Positions 61,039 to 64,000 of a stretch of 64,000 bases of DNA are shown here, piece by piece (position 1 is the stretch's first letter; each line of letters opens with the position of its first letter). Source of the DNA: an uncultured Paraprevotella sp. (lineage in GTDB: Bacteria; Bacteroidota; Bacteroidia; Bacteroidales; Bacteroidaceae); NCBI GenBank assembly GCA_944321525.1, contig CALULQ010000002.1:95634-159633 (forward strand). The letters run 5' to 3'. A program made the translations under genes and the position numbers. Under the pieces are notes generated by a model, which had not been told where the DNA came from, did no database searches, and worked only from the letters and a program-made list of their open reading frames with translations.

Positions 61039-61710
61039 TCATTTGCGCCCGAAATCGGCCGGCACCTCTCCCCACCGCTCCGTTTCCCACTTGCGTATGG
61101 GGACGGTCACCTCGTGGGACCTGAGCCACGCCTCGGCACGCCCTATCATCCCGTAAAGTTCTTCAGTGCGGGGCGTCCGCTCCAGCTTGGTCTTGCAGCG
61201 TTTCTGCCGCACCCATCCGATGGCGTTGCGGCTGTCCGAATAGATGGGCATGCTGACGCCTTTCTTCTCCATCAGCGCCAAGGCATGCACGATGGCCAGG
61301 AACTCGCCGATGTTGTTGGTGCCATAAACCGGACCGAAGTGGAACACGGTCTCGCCCGTACGCAGATACACCCCGCGGTATTCCATGGGGCCGGGATTCC
61401 CGCTGCATGCCGCATCGACGGCCAGCGCCTCGGCCTGCACCTCGCGCGGCAGGGGCAACACGGTGTCCGTCCTGTCGGCCGGGACATCGGGCACAGCGGC
61501 GAAGGCCTTGGGCGCGGCAACGGACTCCTTTTTCTTCTTTATATAAAGATAAGGAGACGACTGGTAGGCCCGTTCCGCCTCCTCCTTCGTGTCGAAGGAC
61601 TTGTAAACCGCATCCACAAAACCGTTGATTTGCAATTTACAGTCAGTCCAGGAGCTGTACACTCCTGGACTGACTCCGTTCCACACCACGTAATACTTCT
61701 GTTTCGCCAT
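61039..61710 (-). CDS. rnhA: Ribonuclease H1 with viroplasmin (hybrid-binding) domain
   Basis: A 223-residue two-domain RNase H. Residues 1-55 (KQKYYVVWNGVSPGVYSSWTDCKLQINGF...KSFDTKEEAERAY) form the caulimovirus-viroplasmin/hybrid-binding domain; the catalytic domain from about residue 85 has Asp in AVDAACSGNPGP, Glu in IGEFLAIVHALAL, Asp in IYSDSRNAIGWV and Asp in WGEVPADFGRK, the full DEDD set. It removes RNA from RNA-DNA hybrids. A 14-bp perfect palindrome lies within codons 12-24 (61641-61675). It is 15 bp upstream of the argS stop side and 25 bp from the LTA-synthase-like gene. Confidence 0.94.
   Translation of the reverse strand: MAKQKYYVVWNGVSPGVYSSWTDCKLQINGFVDAVYKSFDTKEEAERAYQSSPYLYIKKKKESVAAPKAFAAVPDVPADRTDTVLPLPREVQAEALAVDAACSGNPGPMEYRGVYLRTGETVFHFGPVYGTNNIGEFLAIVHALALMEKKGVSMPIYSDSRNAIGWVRQKRCKTKLERTPRTEELYGMIGRAEAWLRSHEVTVPIRKWETERWGEVPADFGRK
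61641..61675. repeat. 14-bp perfect inverted repeat inside rnhA
   Basis: AGTCAGTCCAGGAG and CTCCTGGACTGACT are perfect inverted copies around a 7-nt loop, within the first 75 bases of the rnhA message. No T tract follows on either strand. Confidence 0.85.
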
Positions 61711-61725
61711 GACCAGCGTGCGGAT

Positions 61726-63525
61726 TTACATGCGCTCCGGCACTTCGATGCCCAACAAGCCCATGCCCGTGCGGATGATCTTGGCCACGTTGGCCGACAA
61801 CATCAGCCGGAAGAGTTTCTTCGCCTCGTTCTCTTCGTGCAAGATGCTGAAGTCGTGATAGAACTGGTTGTACTCCTTCACCAGGTCGTAGCAATAGTTG
61901 GCAATGCAGCTCGGGTTGTAGTCGCTACCCGCCTGGCGCACGGTGGCCGGGAAGTCAGCCAGCATCTGGATGAGCCCGATTTCCTTTTCGCTCACGTCCG
62001 CACCGGCCTTCAAGGTATCAGGAACAGCCAGTCCGGCCTCGGCCGCCTTGCGGAGGATAGAGCGGATGCGGGCATAAGTGTATTGGATGAACGGCCCGGT
62101 GTTGCCGTTGAAGTCGATGCTCTCGGCCGGATTGAAGAGCATGTTCTTCCGCGCGTCGACCTTCAGGATAAAGTATTTCAGCGCTCCGAGGCCCACGATG
62201 CGGGCGATTTCGTTGGCTTCTTCTTCGCTCACGTCCGTCAGTTTGTTGATTTTGTCTTCCGACATTCTCTTGGCCCCGGCAATCATTTCGGCTATCAGGT
62301 CATCGGCGTCCACCACCGTACCTTCGCGGCTCTTCATTTTCCCGTTGGGCAGTTCCACCATGCCGTAGGAGAAGTGCACGAGGCTTTTCCCCCACTCGAA
62401 GCCCAGTTTGTCCAGCAAGATGGAGAGCACCTGGAAATGGTAGTTCTGCTCGTTGCCCACCACGTAAATCATCTTGTCTATCGGGAAGTCGCGGAAACGG
62501 AGCTTGGCCGTACCGATATCCTGCGTCATGTAGACCGACGTGCCATCGGCACGGAGCAAGAGCTTCTCGTCCAGCCCTTCGGCCGTGAGGTCGGCCCACA
62601 CGGAACCGTCCTCCTTGCGGTAGAACAGCCCTTTCTGCAGTCCTTCCATCACCTTTTCCTTGCCCTCGAGATAGGTTTCCGACTCATAATAGATTTTGTC
62701 GAACCCCACACCGAGCGCCTTGTAGGTCTGGTCGAACCCTTCGTAGACCCAGCCATTCATCTTGCGCCAGAGGGCACGCACCTCGGGGTCGTTGTGCTCC
62801 CACTTCACCAGCATCTCGCGGGCCTCCTTGATGAGCGGCGCCTCGTTTTTGGCTTCTTCTTCGCTCATGCCCTTTTCCATCAGTTCCTTGACTTCCTCCT
62901 TGTAGTGCTTGTCGAAAGCCACGTAGTAGTCTCCCACGAGATGGTCGCCCTTGATACCGGTGCTCTCGGGCGTAGCCCCATTGCCATACTTCAGCCATGC
63001 CAGCATACTCTTGCAGATGTGTATGCCGCGGTCGTTCACGATATTGGTTTTGACCACCTTGTTGCCATTGGCGGCCATGATGTTGGCCAGCGCCCAGCCC
63101 AGCAGGTTGTTGCGCACGTGCCCCAGATGGAGGGGCTTGTTCGTATTGGGCGAAGAATATTCAATCATCACCAGAGGCGAAGTTTCAGTGGCCTTCACCA
63201 GTCCGAAACTTTCATCCTTGTGGATGTCAGCGAGCAGTGCAGTCCATGCCTCCGGGGCCACCATGAGGTTCAGGAATCCCTTGACCACGTTGAATCCGGC
63301 CACCACGGCCGGAATTTCATCGGTCAGGAAGCGGCCCAAGTCCTGTGCCGTGTCTTCGGGTTTCTTATGGGAAATCTTGAGGAAGGGGAAAACCACCAGA
63401 GTCAAGTGCCCGGCAAACTCCTTCTTGGTCTTCTGTAGCTGCACGGTCTCCAAGGGTACTTCCTGGCCATACAGCGCCTTAATGCCGCGGACCACGGCGG
63501 CTGCGATGTTCTTTTCTATTTCCAT
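61726..63525 (-). CDS. argS: Arginyl-tRNA synthetase
   Basis: A 599-residue class I aminoacyl-tRNA synthetase. The N-terminal Add-1 domain is followed by VMIEYSSPNTNKPLHLGHVRNNLLGWALANI near residue 120 (HIGH-type motif HLGH) and ALNLY-like VYMTQDIGTAKLRFRDF near residue 330. KMKSREGTVVDADDLI near residue 395 takes the place of KMSKS. The C-terminal DALR anticodon-binding domain ends NVAKIIRTGMGLLGIEVPERM. It charges tRNA-Arg; a tRNA-Arg(CCU) gene lies 23 kb away. It is the first gene of its minus-strand unit. Confidence 0.97.
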   Translation of the reverse strand: MEIEKNIAAAVVRGIKALYGQEVPLETVQLQKTKKEFAGHLTLVVFPFLKISHKKPEDTAQDLGRFLTDEIPAVVAGFNVVKGFLNLMVAPEAWTALLADIHKDESFGLVKATETSPLVMIEYSSPNTNKPLHLGHVRNNLLGWALANIMAANGNKVVKTNIVNDRGIHICKSMLAWLKYGNGATPESTGIKGDHLVGDYYVAFDKHYKEEVKELMEKGMSEEEAKNEAPLIKEAREMLVKWEHNDPEVRALWRKMNGWVYEGFDQTYKALGVGFDKIYYESETYLEGKEKVMEGLQKGLFYRKEDGSVWADLTAEGLDEKLLLRADGTSVYMTQDIGTAKLRFRDFPIDKMIYVVGNEQNYHFQVLSILLDKLGFEWGKSLVHFSYGMVELPNGKMKSREGTVVDADDLIAEMIAGAKRMSEDKINKLTDVSEEEANEIARIVGLGALKYFILKVDARKNMLFNPAESIDFNGNTGPFIQYTYARIRSILRKAAEAGLAVPDTLKAGADVSEKEIGLIQMLADFPATVRQAGSDYNPSCIANYCYDLVKEYNQFYHDFSILHEENEAKKLFRLMLSANVAKIIRTGMGLLGIEVPERM

Positions 63526-63555
63526 AACGCTGTTCTTTCCTATTTATTCAGATTG

Positions 63556-63563
63556 CAAAGATA
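63556..63563 (-). promoter_or_regulatory. -7 box of argS
   Basis: TATCTTTG on the minus strand, 31 bp upstream of the argS ATG, fits TAnnTTTG. Confidence 0.6.
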
Positions 63564-63923
63564 TATAAAAAATGCGATTCTTTACGCCCGATGTATAAGA
63601 AAGTCAAGGGCGTCCCTATCTTTGCCGCATGTGGCCCCCCATCCGGCGGACTTCGGATGGGAAATATCCGACGGGGCACGAGCAACCAGCAGGTGGCGGA
63701 CTGTTCCGACCGTCCTTGCCCGAAGCACGGCAGCGCCATGCGCAGTCCGCCAGCGTACTTTGCGGAGAGTACTCGAGTACTTGCCGCAGAGTACAACTCC
63801 GAACTCCGTATCCTTTTCACGTCTCTTCCGGCCTACCGTCGGCCTTTTCCCCGATGCGCTTTGGCCCGACATCCCAACCGGCCATAAAATTTGTAAAAAC
63901 GTGACACTTCCCCGTTTTTTTCC
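63564..63923. other. Intergenic region between divergent argS and right-edge gene
   Basis: No supportable gene. It holds repeat copy E (63755-63794) and a plus-strand TATCTTTG (63618-63625) that reads into no recognisable gene. Open frames on both strands overlap the repeat and lack domain signal. Confidence 0.55.
63755..63794. repeat. GTAC palindrome repeat, copy E (two units)
   Basis: GTACTTTGCGGAGAGTAC and GTACTTGCCGCAGAGTAC separated by TCGA. Flanks CGCCAGC on the left and AACTCCGAACTCCG on the right resemble those of copy A in the same orientation. Confidence 0.9.
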
Positions 63924-63931
63924 TAATTTTG
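63924..63931 (+). promoter_or_regulatory. -7 box of the right-edge gene
   Basis: TAATTTTG fits TAnnTTTG, 28 bp upstream of the ATG at 63960. Confidence 0.6.
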
Positions 63932-63959
63932 CATCTAAGAACAGGAAAAACAAATCATT

Positions 63960-64000
63960 ATGGATGAGACGACGCATGACAAATACATCCGCTTCGACTG
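63960..64000 (+). CDS. Start of a gene cut by the window (possible Rpn/PD-(D/E)XK family)
   Basis: Thirteen codons are visible (MDETTHDKYIRFD). The KYIRFD start resembles, from memory, the N-terminus of Rpn-family PD-(D/E)XK nuclease/transposase proteins that are common in Bacteroidales. With so little sequence the assignment is tentative; that a gene begins here is supported by the promoter box just upstream. Confidence 0.45.
   Translation, partial: MDETTHDKYIRFD

Noticed and set aside
63618..63625. Plus-strand TATCTTTG box as promoter of a hidden gene
   Set aside because: No credible coding sequence follows before 63960; it may be chance or mark an unannotated short RNA, for which no structure is evident.

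Overview
The window looks like chromosomal DNA of a Bacteroidales bacterium, probably Bacteroidaceae; the genus cannot be settled from sequence alone. The evidence is: -7 promoter boxes of the form TAnnTTTG in front of most transcription units; a capsule locus headed by an UpxY-type antiterminator behind an invertible promoter; the acpP-fabF-rnc block; a two-subunit 2-oxoacid:ferredoxin oxidoreductase; ATP-type PEP carboxykinase; and a GH3-family gene followed by Ig-like lipoprotein and DUF3108 genes.

Positions 1-23,000 hold a capsular polysaccharide locus read on the minus strand. From its promoter end (right) to its distal end (left) it encodes: a tyrosine recombinase (separate unit), a 190-bp invertible promoter segment, UpxY, a Wzx flippase, a DegT-type sugar aminotransferase, an acyl carrier protein, two ketoacyl-ACP synthase III homologues flanking an SDR reductase, an MBL-fold hydrolase, a NeuD-like acyltransferase, eleven glycosyltransferases, a second hexapeptide acyltransferase, a Wzy-type polymerase and, at the very end, a helix-turn-helix protein cut by the window edge. 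As assembled, the only strong promoter in the invertible segment points away from the locus, so the locus is captured in the OFF state. The middle of the locus (about 7.9-18.2 kb) is clearly more AT-rich than its flanks.

Positions 23,000-28,500 carry a four-copy palindrome-rich repeat and a minus-strand lipopolysaccharide-type cluster (galactofuranosyltransferase-like GT2, WaaP/InaA-like kinase, GT2, UDP-galactopyranose mutase, LpxL-like acyltransferase). Positions 28,900-38,500 are plus-strand housekeeping and conserved Bacteroidales genes: pdxB; acpP-fabF-rnc; then GH3, an Ig-like lipoprotein, a DUF3108 protein, a membrane protein and two small paralogous proteins. A tRNA-Arg(CCU) on the minus strand follows.

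Positions 39,300-47,000 are central metabolism and redox genes: korAB, upp (minus), pckA and a DsbD-like thiol-disulfide transporter. Positions 47,260-56,150 are a second envelope-glycan block: four minus-strand glycosyltransferases (GT2, GT2, GT8, GT90) divergent from an MsbA-like ABC exporter and two more GT2 genes. Positions 56,230-59,075 hold a small secreted protein, a DedA protein and a DUF47-Pit phosphate uptake pair. Positions 59,196-63,525 (minus) encode an LTA-synthase-like membrane sulfatase-fold enzyme, RNase H with a viroplasmin domain, and ArgS. A plus-strand gene begins at 63,960 and is cut off.

Five copies of one intergenic repeat (18-bp palindromes GTACTTTGCGGMRAGTAC or complement, spaced by TCGA/GCGA, 22-bp period) lie at 28.7, 38.8, 51.6, 59.1 and 63.8 kb; four of the five sit between divergent genes. 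The most interesting systems are the phase-variable capsule switch, the acyl-ACP mini-pathway inside the capsule locus, and this repeat family.
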